Assembly (NCBI GenBank): GCA_902798975.1
Contig: CADBYT010000015.1
Location: 1 to 41,955 of the forward strand
DNA length: 41,955 bases
DNA from: an uncultured Bacteroidia bacterium
Lineage (GTDB): Bacteria > Bacteroidota > Bacteroidia > Bacteroidales > UBA932
Direction: 5' to 3'
Numbering within the stretch: the first letter of the stretch is position 1; each line of letters opens with the position of its first letter. Positions 1 to 7,881 of the stretch are shown piece by piece. Made by a program: the position numbers and the translations under genes. A model generated the notes under the pieces. It saw only the letters and a program-made list of their open reading frames with translations, made no database searches and was not told where the DNA came from.

Positions 1-212
1 GTCGTGCGGAAGGTGCTGGCAAGGCCTCCCGAAACGTCGTCATAAGCCACAGCCTTGGTATCCGCTCCCAGCGAGGCGGAAATGTTGACTTTGTATACCG
101 GAGCTTCGGCGATAGTCTCAGGGCTCTGCTCCTGGGAGTCCTGGAGATCGGCTTTGTTGCACGCGGTAAGGCCCAGTGCAAGAATCGTCAGAATGAATGA
201 GGTCTTTTTCAT
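1..212 (-). CDS. Fimbrillin-like lipoprotein, N-terminal part (runs off the window)
   Basis: Only the first 70 codons are inside the window. The product starts MKKTSFILTILALGLTAC, a lipoprotein signal peptide with lipobox LTAC (Cys18 lipidated). It continues with a Lys/Asp/Gln-rich linker and a beta-type stretch (VYKVNISASLGADTKAV) typical of the start of fimbrillin/Mfa-like proteins. It lies 19 nt after the short peptide gene at 232-351, the same spacing as the peptide/lipoprotein pair at 3043/3023, so it is probably expressed from the same promoter. A surface-exposed, lipid-anchored role (fimbrial subunit or anchor) is inferred from the family and the neighbours. The C-terminal part that would decide the subfamily is missing. 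Confidence 0.75.
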   Translation of the reverse strand, partial: MKKTSFILTILALGLTACNKADLQDSQEQSPETIAEAPVYKVNISASLGADTKAVAYDDVSGGLASTFRT

Positions 213-231
213 AAAACTTGCATTGATGGGT

Positions 232-351
232 TTACCAGGTAACAGGGGGATAATCGGTCCTGCTGGCCTGCAGGATGCAGCTCTCAGACTTGATCTCCAC
301 GACCTCGACGGTCGGGGCTTCGTAGAGCAGTTTATCGTTCATTTCGATCAT
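232..351 (-). CDS. Short peptide A of the EVxEIxSE/CASG-like family (39 aa)
   Basis: A 39-aa reading frame, or 36 aa from the in-frame ATG at 342. The conserved part reads EAPTVEVVEIKSESCILQAS and is followed by a divergent tail ending PPVTW. It aligns with the peptide at 3043-3165 (EAPSVEVLEVRSEGIICASG) and more loosely with those at 505-648 and 7799-7881. There is no signal peptide or membrane segment. A TAnnTTTG box (358-365) ends 6 nt before the 351 ATG, so the mRNA may be almost leaderless. The stop is 19 nt before the following lipoprotein start. Function unknown. The conserved N-terminus with a variable C-terminus resembles a leader/core layout, but no processing enzyme is nearby. Confidence 0.65.
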   Translation of the reverse strand: MIEMNDKLLYEAPTVEVVEIKSESCILQASRTDYPPVTW

Positions 352-357
352 ACACTC

Positions 358-404
358 CAAATGTAGGCAGAATTTCCCGAACTTCTGTCACGTGTACGTC
401 CACA
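358..404 (-). promoter_or_regulatory. Promoter plus operator module for peptide A/lipoprotein unit
   Basis: On the minus strand a TACATTTG -7 box lies at 358-365. Twenty nt further upstream, plus-strand 386-404 reads TGTCACGTGTACGTCCACA, a near copy of the 19-bp motif found upstream of the regulator gene at 22233 and of peptide B. The stretch between box and motif (GGCAGAATTTCCCGAAC on plus) also matches the one at module B. Activity is inferred from position and conservation. Confidence 0.6.
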
Positions 405-504
405 AGTTGGCTCCATCCTCCGTCATGCACGGCTTTAATCTACCTCACTCAGATGCTATCTGCATCATTTATATTAATTTTGGTGCAGATAATTCGAAAG
501 AAAG

Positions 505-648
505 TTAATCTTCTTCATAGTCCCGGCCGGCGATGCCAGGAATGAACAATGAGTTGCCGGACGCACAGATGACGCCATGTTCCCTGTCCATTTCTATGAT
601 CAGGGTTTCGGGTTGGATGTATTCTTCTTTCATAATCCGGTCGTTCAT
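505..648 (-). CDS. Short peptide C of the CASG-like family (47 aa)
   Basis: A 47-aa frame whose ATG overlaps the stop of the preceding fimbrillin gene by one base (TAATG), which points to translational coupling. The product contains IQPETLIIEMDREHGVICAS followed by G and a divergent tail ending GRDYEED. The core GVICASG matches GIICASG of peptide B. No signal peptide or membrane helix is present. It is the last gene of the unit that begins with peptide B (peptide B, fimbrillin, fimbrillin, peptide C). Function unknown. Conservation of the core and tight coupling argue that it is real. Confidence 0.65.
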   Translation of the reverse strand: MNDRIMKEEYIQPETLIIEMDREHGVICASGNSLFIPGIAGRDYEED

Positions 649-1895
649 TAAGGATTCACAGGAACTATGATAGGCTCCCACGGAGCATAGAAGTTTTTGC
701 CGTTGGGATGCTTCATATCATTCATCCTGACATTGATGACATTTGTCTTGTTGAAGCCGAAACCGTTGGCCATGTCCAGCGGGATGAAAACCTCTTCGAC
801 ATTCTCCTCGGTGCCGTTGGCGGCAGCCTCCGCGTTCCGATGGTTCAGGATACTTTCAAGGACGACATTCATTACCCAGTCTTCGTCCGTCGGGACAATC
901 ATGGTGAGCATCTTGTCGTTCATCCAGTCGTCATTGTCCGTTGACAGAAGTCCCTCATATATATCTTCATACATTTCCTTTGCTTCTTCAATGTCTTCTT
1001 CTTTGGATTCTTCGTCCAGGCCTATGAAGTCATAGAATGTCGGCGAACTGTCGGTGTGGTATTCGACGGCCTGGCAGGTGACGCCAATGTAGCTGTTTTT
1101 CAGCGGGTTTCCCGCCTTACCGTCCGTATCCCACGGCGTGGGTTTGTGAGGCATGATAAGGACCTCGCCGACCAGGTTTTTGTCGATAAAATTGTCATCC
1201 AGCGCGATGAAGTCTTTAACGGCAGAAGGCGTGAACGATACCGGATTCTTCAGCTTGACCTCGATGTCCTTGTATACAGCATCTTCCGGATCGACGGCCC
1301 ACGGGTTGGAGTCGTAGTTAGCGAAATCGAAAGTGCCCTTGGTGGCGATATGGTGCAGCGTGATCTTGGTGACCGTGATATGCAGGTCGCTCTCTCCGCC
1401 ACGCGCATCCTTGTCGAATCCGATCTTGAACTTGACCGAAGAGAGGGCATGTTTGAAGAGCAGCGACACCGGCGATCCGGCTTCGTTATTCTCACTCAGC
1501 GCCACCAGCAGGTCTTTCTGCTCGCTTACTTTGTACGGGACGGTGTACACAAACGACCCGTTGGTGATGTCTGGGGCGACGTCCGTGTTGTCGCAGGTCG
1601 CATAAAAGGTGTGCGTGTCTGTGCCGTTCGGCCATGTCAGGTCTTCATGCCCCGTGGCTACCCAGCCACCGCCGGGATTCGTGAACAGGTAGTTGTCCAT
1701 CCACGTGTTGGAAGCACCCTGAACGCCCACCATCTTGAAAGAACTGACGGCCGAGATCACCGCGCCACGGGTCCCGGCATTGTTCTCGACATTTACGACA
1801 AACGGCCTCCCCGGGCAAGATTCCTCTTTCGAGCATCCAGCCAAAACCACCGAAACCGCCAGCGCGATGGATAGCCAAGGGTAAGTTGTTTTCAT
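648..1895 (-). CDS. Fimbrillin-like lipoprotein (415 aa)
   Basis: The product begins MKTTYPWLSIALAVSVVLAG followed by Cys21, a lipoprotein signal with lipobox LAGC. The rest looks like a Bacteroidales fimbrillin/Mfa-like protein: an early GTRGAVI segment, VSSFKMVGVQG, a FYATCDN-type strand, the HALSSVKFKIGFD stretch that is highly typical of Mfa-like domains, and a C-terminal FYAPWEPIIVPV. Length of about 400 aa fits the family. It is the second lipoprotein of a four-gene unit and lies 78 nt after the 349-aa lipoprotein. Likely exported to the cell surface as a fimbrial subunit, tip or anchor protein. Which of these it is cannot be told from sequence. Confidence 0.85.
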   Translation of the reverse strand: MKTTYPWLSIALAVSVVLAGCSKEESCPGRPFVVNVENNAGTRGAVISAVSSFKMVGVQGASNTWMDNYLFTNPGGGWVATGHEDLTWPNGTDTHTFYATCDNTDVAPDITNGSFVYTVPYKVSEQKDLLVALSENNEAGSPVSLLFKHALSSVKFKIGFDKDARGGESDLHITVTKITLHHIATKGTFDFANYDSNPWAVDPEDAVYKDIEVKLKNPVSFTPSAVKDFIALDDNFIDKNLVGEVLIMPHKPTPWDTDGKAGNPLKNSYIGVTCQAVEYHTDSSPTFYDFIGLDEESKEEDIEEAKEMYEDIYEGLLSTDNDDWMNDKMLTMIVPTDEDWVMNVVLESILNHRNAEAAANGTEENVEEVFIPLDMANGFGFNKTNVINVRMNDMKHPNGKNFYAPWEPIIVPVNP

Positions 1896-1973
1896 TGGTA
1901 ATACACTTTTTTCTTTCTAACACTCCAAAGATTCTAAAGGCAAACGATTTCACATTTTTGGGCCTATGATTCC

Positions 1974-3023
1974 CTATATGGTTACTCTGAAGCCGTATAT
2001 CTTGCCGTTTTCGAGGGGGAGCTTGCTCGTGATTGTTTTTCGCATGTCGCAGCCCGGGAACACGGTGACCGAATTCCGGCGTTCCTCCTCGTCGTCGTAA
2101 TAGTTGCCGCCGAACTGGAGACAAAGTTCATATCCCGCCTCGAGATCCCTGTCGAAGCGGACGGGCACAAAGAAAGTCTTTTCGACCACATCCTCATCCA
2201 TCAGCGTGAGATCGCTGTTGTTGCCGCTGTCGAGCAGGTAATAGTCCTGCGGTCCTCTCTCGATCGTGAAGGGCGTCCCCGTGTAGCTTCCGGTGGTCAC
2301 ATCAAGGCCGTTAAACCGGACGAAGACAGGATCACCGTTCACGCCCCACTCTTCCTCTTCTTCCGAATCGGGATCGACGCACTTGATGCGGATGGAATTG
2401 ATCCGCGCCTGGTCGAAAGGAGAACCGGGAGGCGCCTCGTACGGGAAGTGCCTAAGGGTCACCTCGATGCGGAACACGGCGAACTGGTGCTCCAGATACA
2501 CGTGGGCGACATCGCCAGAGATCAGCACCTCACCCAGCATCAGGTCAACGTCGGAGATAGAAGACGTTTCATCGTGCTGCAGGGCGCCCGAAGCGGTCGA
2601 AAGGTTTCTCATATAAATGGTCGGAGATCCCACCCGCACAGCGTCGAAGATCGAATTGCTGCCTGTGTACGGGTCCACCGCCGGATACAGGCAGATGACC
2701 TTGTCCCCTGCGTTTCCGGTCCAGGTCCCGGAGAACTCCGCTTTCTTGCGGCCCCTCTCACCGGTAGAAGTGAATGTATTGACGGCCGTGATGCCGCTCT
2801 GGCCGAAAGAAACCACCGTAATGGACTCTTCCGAGTCCCAGGAGCCTTCCAGCGTCTTGCTTTCCGTGTCGTATTCATAAAGCGTCTTTGTGCCCGTCGG
2901 AGCGACGACGGACGCCTGGATCGTCAGCGGGACGCCCTTCTTTTCGACCGGCGCCTTCTGGCAGCTGTTCAGCAATACGGCGGAGAGAACCGCCACTGTG
3001 AGGATTGTTATAATATGTTTCAT
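1974..3023 (-). CDS. Fimbrillin-like lipoprotein (349 aa)
   Basis: The product begins MKHIITILTVAVLSAVLLNS then Cys21 (lipobox LNSC), giving a lipidated envelope protein. Downstream are PLTIQASVVAPTGTKT (a frequent opening of fimbrillin/Mfa-like domains, with the GTKT turn), YPAVDPYTG, a LEHQFAVFRIEVTL strand comparable to the HALSSVKFKI strand of its neighbour, and the C-terminal ENGKIYGFRVTI typical of fimbrillin ends. It starts 19 nt after peptide B. An acidic run DSEEEEEW near residues 217-224 is unusual. The role as a surface fimbrial or adhesin-type protein is inferred from family resemblance. Confidence 0.85.
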   Translation of the reverse strand: MKHIITILTVAVLSAVLLNSCQKAPVEKKGVPLTIQASVVAPTGTKTLYEYDTESKTLEGSWDSEESITVVSFGQSGITAVNTFTSTGERGRKKAEFSGTWTGNAGDKVICLYPAVDPYTGSNSIFDAVRVGSPTIYMRNLSTASGALQHDETSSISDVDLMLGEVLISGDVAHVYLEHQFAVFRIEVTLRHFPYEAPPGSPFDQARINSIRIKCVDPDSEEEEEWGVNGDPVFVRFNGLDVTTGSYTGTPFTIERGPQDYYLLDSGNNSDLTLMDEDVVEKTFFVPVRFDRDLEAGYELCLQFGGNYYDDEEERRNSVTVFPGCDMRKTITSKLPLENGKIYGFRVTI

Positions 3024-3042
3024 CGTCCTGTTTCTTTATCGG

Positions 3043-3165
3043 TTAAAAATCAAGATCCCAGCCATGTTCCATATCCGGGACTTCTCCGCTGGCACAGATG
3101 ATACCCTCACTCCTCACCTCGAGGACCTCGACAGACGGGGCCTCGTAAATCAGTTTTTTGTTCAT
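3043..3165 (-). CDS. Short peptide B of the EVxEIxSE/CASG-like family (40 aa)
   Basis: A 40-aa frame: MNKKLIYEAPSVEVLEVRSE, then GIICASG and a divergent tail ending HGWDLDF. The first 27 residues align with peptide A (MNDKLLYEAPTVEVVEIKSE), whereas the tails are unrelated. The start at 3165 is preferred over an upstream in-frame ATG at 3243, because the latter lies upstream of the TATATTTG -7 box (3198-3205) and inside the operator motif. It is the first gene of the unit that continues with two fimbrillin-like lipoproteins and peptide C. No secretion signal is visible. Function unknown; peptides of this kind are familiar to me from other Bacteroidales near surface-lipoprotein genes, without an assigned role. 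Confidence 0.7.
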   Translation of the reverse strand: MNKKLIYEAPSVEVLEVRSEGIICASGEVPDMEHGWDLDF

Positions 3166-3197
3166 TTGATGGCAATACACTATTAAATCTAACGCCG

Positions 3198-3266
3198 CAA
3201 ATATAGGCAGATTTTTCCGAACATGTGTCCTGTTTGCGTTCACAGGGTGTCATGTGAGAGTAAAAA
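3198..3266 (-). promoter_or_regulatory. Promoter plus operator module for peptide B unit, shared with the divergent R-M gene
   Basis: On minus a TATATTTG -7 box lies at 3198-3205. Twenty nt upstream, plus-strand 3226-3244 reads TGTCCTGTTTGCGTTCACA. A degenerate second copy (TGTCATGTGAGAGTAAA) begins at 3248, a 22-bp step. The stretch also contains, on plus, TTTTTTGTAATTTTACG just before the restriction-modification gene at 3303, which resembles the promoter of the regulator at 22233. The operator could therefore control either or both divergent genes. Confidence 0.6.
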
Positions 3267-3302
3267 ATTTTTTGTAATTTTACGATGTAATACACTGAGA
3301 CT

Positions 3303-6092
3303 ATGGCAAAAACCAGCAACAGAGCTGTCGCAGCAAAGAAATTCGCCGAGAAGTGGGCAGGATTGGGATATGAGAAGGGGCAGAGCCAGACCTTCTGGCT
3401 GGAGCTCCTGCAGAGCGTGTATGGCATCCAGGACCCGTTCTCGTTCATCGAGTTTGAAGGGCAGATCAAGAACAGGAACTCCACCTCGTTCATGGACGCC
3501 TATATCCCGTCCACCAAGGTCCTCATCGAGCAGAAAAGCGTCGACAAGGACCTCGGCAAGGAGATCCTCCAGTCGGACGGCACCACGCTCACGCCGTACG
3601 AGCAGGCCAAGAAGTATGTGGTCGATATGCCGGTCAGCAAGCACCCCCGCTGGGTGGTCACCTGCAACTTCCAGGAGTTCCGTGTGTACGATATGGAGAA
3701 TCCGCTCGGCGAGCCGGAAATTATCCAACTGAAGGACCTCGAGAAGGAGCACTACCGGCTTTCCTTCCTGGTGGACGACAGCTCCGTGCACACCAAGAAA
3801 GAGGTGGAAGTCTCGATGGCCGCAGGCCGAATCATCGGCGACATCTATGATGCCTTCCTGAAGGAATACCGCAACCCCGACGACCCGCACACGCTGCGGA
3901 GCCTGAACATCCTCTGCGTCCGCCTGGTGTTCTGCCTGTATGCGGAGGATGCCGGTCTGTTTGAAGGACATTCCCAGTTCCACGATTACCTCGTGCAGTT
4001 CAAGCCCGGGACGGGCGATATGCGCCGCGGCCTGCTGGAGCTCTTCGACGTGCTGAACACGCCGGTCGCCGAGCGCGACCCCTACCTCCCGGACAACCTG
4101 CAGGCCTTCCCGTATGTCAACGGCGGCCTCTTCGCCGAGCAGGGCATCGAAGTCCCCCGCTTCAACGAGAAGATCGCCAACCTGCTCCTGAAGCACGCCA
4201 GCGACGACTTCGACTGGAGCGAGATCTCTCCGACCATCTTCGGCGGCGTGTTCGAGAGCACCCTGAATCCGGAGACCCGCCGGAGCGGCGGCATGCATTA
4301 CACCTCCATCGAGAATATCCACAAGGTCATCGACCCGCTCTTCCTGGACGACCTGAAGGCGGAGCTGAACGAGATCAAAGCGGAGCCCAGCGAGAAGAAG
4401 CGCATCCAGAAGGCGCAGACTTTCCAGGATAAACTGGCTGGCCTCAAGTTCCTCGATCCGGCCTGCGGCAGCGGCAACTTCCTGACCGAGACCTACCTGT
4501 CGCTGCGCCGCCTGGAGAACGAGGCCATCCGTATCATTCATAAGGGGCAGATGATGATCGGCGAATTCGTCAATCCGATCAAGGTCTCCATCAACCAGTT
4601 CTACGGCATCGAGATCAACGACTTCGCGGTCTCCGTGGCGATGACGGCGCTGTGGATCGCCGAGGCGCAGATGCTTTTCGAGACGGAGAAGATTATGCAG
4701 TTGAATCTGGATTTCCTGCCGTTGAAATCATATACCAACATTCACGAGGGTAATGCGCTGCGGATGGATTGGAATGAGGTGGTGCCGGCTGCAGATCTGG
4801 ATTACATCATGGGTAATCCGCCGTTTATCGGTTATTCTCTCCAGTCTGAAAGCCAGAAAGAAGATATTCTTAGCGTTCTCGTAGATGAGAAAGGCAAACC
4901 GTATAAGGCCGCAGGTAAAGTAGATTATGTCTCTGCTTGGTACTTCAAGTCGGCTTTGATGATGAAGGAAAACTCTTGCATAAAGTCTGCTCTTGTGTCG
5001 ACGAATAGTATCACTCAGGGGGAGCAAGTCGCGGGGATATGGGCTCCATTAATGACCCGTTTTGGCATACATATCGATTTCGCGTGGCGTACATTCATCT
5101 GGGATAGCGAAGCTAATCAAAAAGCACATGTCCATTGTGTAATCATTGGATTCTCATCCGGCGTTTCCAAAGAGTTGAAGATAATATACACAAGAGAAGG
5201 TGTTAGCTGTGTCGAACATATCAATCCTTACTTGATAGAAGCGGCAGATGTCTTTATAGAGAGTCGAAACAAGGCGCTTTGCGATGTCCCCCAGATGGTT
5301 TATGGCAATAAACCGACCGATGGTGGATTCCTATTTATTGATGAAGAGACGTATTTAAAAAATGTAAAAGATAATCCTGAAGTGGAACCTTTTGTAAAAA
5401 GATTCCTGGGTGCGTCCGAGTATATCAATGATGAAATTCGGTATTGTCTCTGGCTAGTTAACGCAAATCCTAAGGCTCTTCAGAATGCCTTCATCAAAGA
5501 ACGGATTATGGGAGTAAAAGAGTTTCGTTTAGCAAGCACCAAAAAAGCAACACGAGACTCCGCAGATTATCCAACTTTGTTCCAAGAGGTGCGACAACCC
5601 GAGAATGAATATATACTTGTACCACGACATTCAAGTGAGAATCGGGATTATATCCCTATCGGCTTCATCTCTGGAGATGTGATTTGCGGAGATGCAAATC
5701 AGATGATTCCAAATGCAGACGTATATCATTTTGGTGTTTTAACATCGTCTGTTCATAATGCTTGGATGCGAGTGGTGTGTGGACGAATAAAAAGCGACTT
5801 TCGGTATTCAAAAGACGTAGTTTACAATAACTTTCCTTGGCCTCAGCCTACAGAAGCACAGCGAAACAAGATTGAACAGACTGCCCAGGCGATTCTTGAT
5901 GCTCGCGCCCTTTATCCGGAGTCTTCGTTGTCTGACCTGTACGATGACCTCACGATGCCTGTTGAGCTCCGCAAAGCCCACCGCGCCAATGACGCCGCCG
6001 TGATGGAGGCCTATGGATTCCGGAAGGACATGACCGAGCCGGAGATCGTCGCGGAACTCTTCAAGATGTACCAGAAACTGACAGAAAGCTGA
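3303..6092 (+). CDS. Type IIL restriction-modification enzyme, MmeI-like (929 aa)
   Basis: A single-chain enzyme that methylates and cleaves DNA. Domains in order: an N-terminal nuclease with a PD-(D/E)XK-type core (Asp65, then Glu76-Gln77-Lys78 in IEQKS); a helical spacer; an N6-adenine methyltransferase with SAM motif I FLDPACGSGNF (residues 383-393) and catalytic motif IV NPPF (505-508); a target-recognition domain in roughly residues 600-850; and a short C-terminal helical part. The length of about 930 aa and the domain order match the MmeI family, in which one recognition domain guides both activities and the host is protected by hemimethylation. No separate methylase or specificity gene is present. 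Codons from about 4690 to 5900 are markedly AT-richer than the rest, suggesting exchange of the recognition domain. It is divergent from the peptide B unit. Confidence 0.9.
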   Translation: MAKTSNRAVAAKKFAEKWAGLGYEKGQSQTFWLELLQSVYGIQDPFSFIEFEGQIKNRNSTSFMDAYIPSTKVLIEQKSVDKDLGKEILQSDGTTLTPYEQAKKYVVDMPVSKHPRWVVTCNFQEFRVYDMENPLGEPEIIQLKDLEKEHYRLSFLVDDSSVHTKKEVEVSMAAGRIIGDIYDAFLKEYRNPDDPHTLRSLNILCVRLVFCLYAEDAGLFEGHSQFHDYLVQFKPGTGDMRRGLLELFDVLNTPVAERDPYLPDNLQAFPYVNGGLFAEQGIEVPRFNEKIANLLLKHASDDFDWSEISPTIFGGVFESTLNPETRRSGGMHYTSIENIHKVIDPLFLDDLKAELNEIKAEPSEKKRIQKAQTFQDKLAGLKFLDPACGSGNFLTETYLSLRRLENEAIRIIHKGQMMIGEFVNPIKVSINQFYGIEINDFAVSVAMTALWIAEAQMLFETEKIMQLNLDFLPLKSYTNIHEGNALRMDWNEVVPAADLDYIMGNPPFIGYSLQSESQKEDILSVLVDEKGKPYKAAGKVDYVSAWYFKSALMMKENSCIKSALVSTNSITQGEQVAGIWAPLMTRFGIHIDFAWRTFIWDSEANQKAHVHCVIIGFSSGVSKELKIIYTREGVSCVEHINPYLIEAADVFIESRNKALCDVPQMVYGNKPTDGGFLFIDEETYLKNVKDNPEVEPFVKRFLGASEYINDEIRYCLWLVNANPKALQNAFIKERIMGVKEFRLASTKKATRDSADYPTLFQEVRQPENEYILVPRHSSENRDYIPIGFISGDVICGDANQMIPNADVYHFGVLTSSVHNAWMRVVCGRIKSDFRYSKDVVYNNFPWPQPTEAQRNKIEQTAQAILDARALYPESSLSDLYDDLTMPVELRKAHRANDAAVMEAYGFRKDMTEPEIVAELFKMYQKLTES

Positions 6093-6102
6093 TAATTACC
6101 CG

Positions 6103-7776
6103 CTACGGCGCAGGCTCATACACCAGCGGGCTCGTCGCGAGATAGGTGGCGCCGTCGTTCTGGTAAGAAGAGCCGTCCCAGTACACCGTGCCGCCAATGG
6201 TTATCGTGCCGCATGATTGCGTGCCTCCACTACCTATACCGATGCCATAGGTGTTTGATGAGCCCTCCGCCGTGACGCGTGTGACGTTAGAGGTAATGGT
6301 GATGTTGCCGCATCGAACGACGACACCCTTACCTTCGCCGTGACCACCCCCGATACCTGCGCTACATATACCGCCCGTGGCCGTAACCGTACCGCCGCTG
6401 ATGGTGATGTTGCCGCATTGGTTATTATAATTATAAGCATAACCGGTACCGATGCCCGCGGCAAACGGGCCGCCCCTAGCCGTCACAGTACCGCCACTGA
6501 TGGTGATGTCGCCGCATAGAAATACCGATCCGCCAGCGGAACCGGTACCGATACCCGCAGCCTCTTCGCCACCCTCGGCTGTGATGGTGCCGCCTGTAAT
6601 CTTGATGTTGCCTCCATTATAACCGCAGATGCCCGCACCACCGCCATTGCCGATGGCGGTGAGCGAGCCGGAGCCGCTGATGGTAAGCGTCCGTTCGCTC
6701 CTGATGAGAATGCCCGCAAAGCTATCCTCGGCACATCCTTTCACATAGTTTACAGAGCCGGCGGCCAGCACGAGGTTGATGTTGCGCCGGCAATTGATTC
6801 CGTGAGAATTAGATTGATTGGGGAAACTGTAGTTAATGTCCACACCGGCGAGCGTCACTGTGATAGCAGGAGCGTCTTTAGCGGTGCCGGCAGTGGAGAT
6901 TTTGTATTCTCCCTGCAATATGCCCGAAAGCACATCGCCGTCCTGCGCCGTGTAATCGCCGGTCAGGAACTCCAGCGCCGTGCCGGTGGTCTCCGTGGTC
7001 GAGAGGTTCACGGGATAGATGTTGTTCCTCTCGAGGGTCTTGCCCGATACCGATTTGCGGTAGTTCGTGGTGCCGTTGGAAGCGCAGAAGTGGATGGTCT
7101 TGTCACTGCCTATGGGCCGAAGGGCCACATAGATGGGTCCTGCCGCTGCCGAGCGGCTGATTTTGTACACGTTCGTGCCGTCGAAGACGCTCAGCTTCGT
7201 CACGTCACCGTTCACGGGGTTGCCCGAGGCGTTCTTCACCGTCAGTTCCAGGATGCAGAGCTGGTTGGAGAGCGTCACACCGGAGGGCAGCGCCGCGTCG
7301 CCGGTGAGCGTGCCGTCGTAGACCGCCAGGTCGAAGTTGTTGGCGAGGGAGGTCAGTGTGCCGTCCTGCGTGGCGAGGGCGGCATAATTGACTGTGCCGT
7401 CATCGTTGGCCATGCTGGCCGGATAAATGTATTTCATGGCTCCGCCGGCCTTCGGGTGGGTCGCGTCAACAGTAATCTTGGCTCTCCGGCCGCCATCGAT
7501 GAGATCATCGGCAGTAAAGGTATAGGTGGCTTTCACCAGGTTGCTACTCTCGTTCGTGTAGAACACGGCAATGGTCTCGCCTGCTGCGAAGGTCTTCACA
7601 CCGCCCGCCGTGAGCGCCTTCGTGGCGCCTTCCAGCCCGACGGTGGTGGTCAGGGTGACGGTCTTGCCGCCGTCCTGCGGTTGCTGCGGATCGTTGAGTT
7701 GATCGGCGCAGCCGGTGGTTAATGCGCCCGCGAGAACGAGGGCGGCGATGTTCAGAATGTTGTAGATCTGTTTCAT
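6103..7776 (-). CDS. Lipoprotein with fimbrillin-like N-terminus and Gly-rich beta-helix repeats (557 aa)
   Basis: The signal peptide ends LAGALTTGC (Cys23 lipidated). Residues about 25-270 look like a fimbrillin/Mfa-like domain (TVTLTTTVGLEGATKAL, AVFYTNES, YPASM). Residues about 370-530 form repeats of about 33-36 aa around the pattern CGxITISGGTVTAxGGxxAAGIGxG, consistent with coils of a right-handed beta-helix such as that seen in bacterial carbohydrate-binding surface proteins (the Cthe_2159-type family is a candidate). A Cys-Gly pair recurs at the start of successive coils. A remnant of a short peptide gene lies 22 nt upstream, the same arrangement as at the other lipoproteins. Probably a surface adhesin or glycan-binding protein; the ligand is unknown. 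It converges with the R-M gene, 10 nt apart. Confidence 0.8.
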   Translation of the reverse strand: MKQIYNILNIAALVLAGALTTGCADQLNDPQQPQDGGKTVTLTTTVGLEGATKALTAGGVKTFAAGETIAVFYTNESSNLVKATYTFTADDLIDGGRRAKITVDATHPKAGGAMKYIYPASMANDDGTVNYAALATQDGTLTSLANNFDLAVYDGTLTGDAALPSGVTLSNQLCILELTVKNASGNPVNGDVTKLSVFDGTNVYKISRSAAAGPIYVALRPIGSDKTIHFCASNGTTNYRKSVSGKTLERNNIYPVNLSTTETTGTALEFLTGDYTAQDGDVLSGILQGEYKISTAGTAKDAPAITVTLAGVDINYSFPNQSNSHGINCRRNINLVLAAGSVNYVKGCAEDSFAGILIRSERTLTISGSGSLTAIGNGGGAGICGYNGGNIKITGGTITAEGGEEAAGIGTGSAGGSVFLCGDITISGGTVTARGGPFAAGIGTGYAYNYNNQCGNITISGGTVTATGGICSAGIGGGHGEGKGVVVRCGNITITSNVTRVTAEGSSNTYGIGIGSGGTQSCGTITIGGTVYWDGSSYQNDGATYLATSPLVYEPAP

Positions 7777-7798
7777 GCTTTCTTCGTTTTACGGGTTG

Positions 7799-7881
7799 TT
7801 ACCAGTTGAGCGGGGAATTCTTGTTGTAGTCTTCCGTCCCTCCGGAGCCGCAGACGATGCCCTCGGGGCGCCCGGCCCGCC
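7799..7881 (-). pseudogene. Remnant of a CASG-like short peptide gene (peptide D)
   Basis: The reading frame ends RPEGIVCGSGGTEDYNKNS followed by PLNW and TAA at 7799. It reproduces the GI[IV]CASG core (here GIVCGSG) and lies 22 nt before the 557-aa lipoprotein, as the intact peptides do. No ATG, GTG or TTG start is found in this frame between the core and the 3' end of the preceding barrel gene, so the N-terminal half seems to have been lost where the 188-codon gene now ends. It could still be expressed by an unconventional start, but decay is simpler. Confidence 0.5.
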
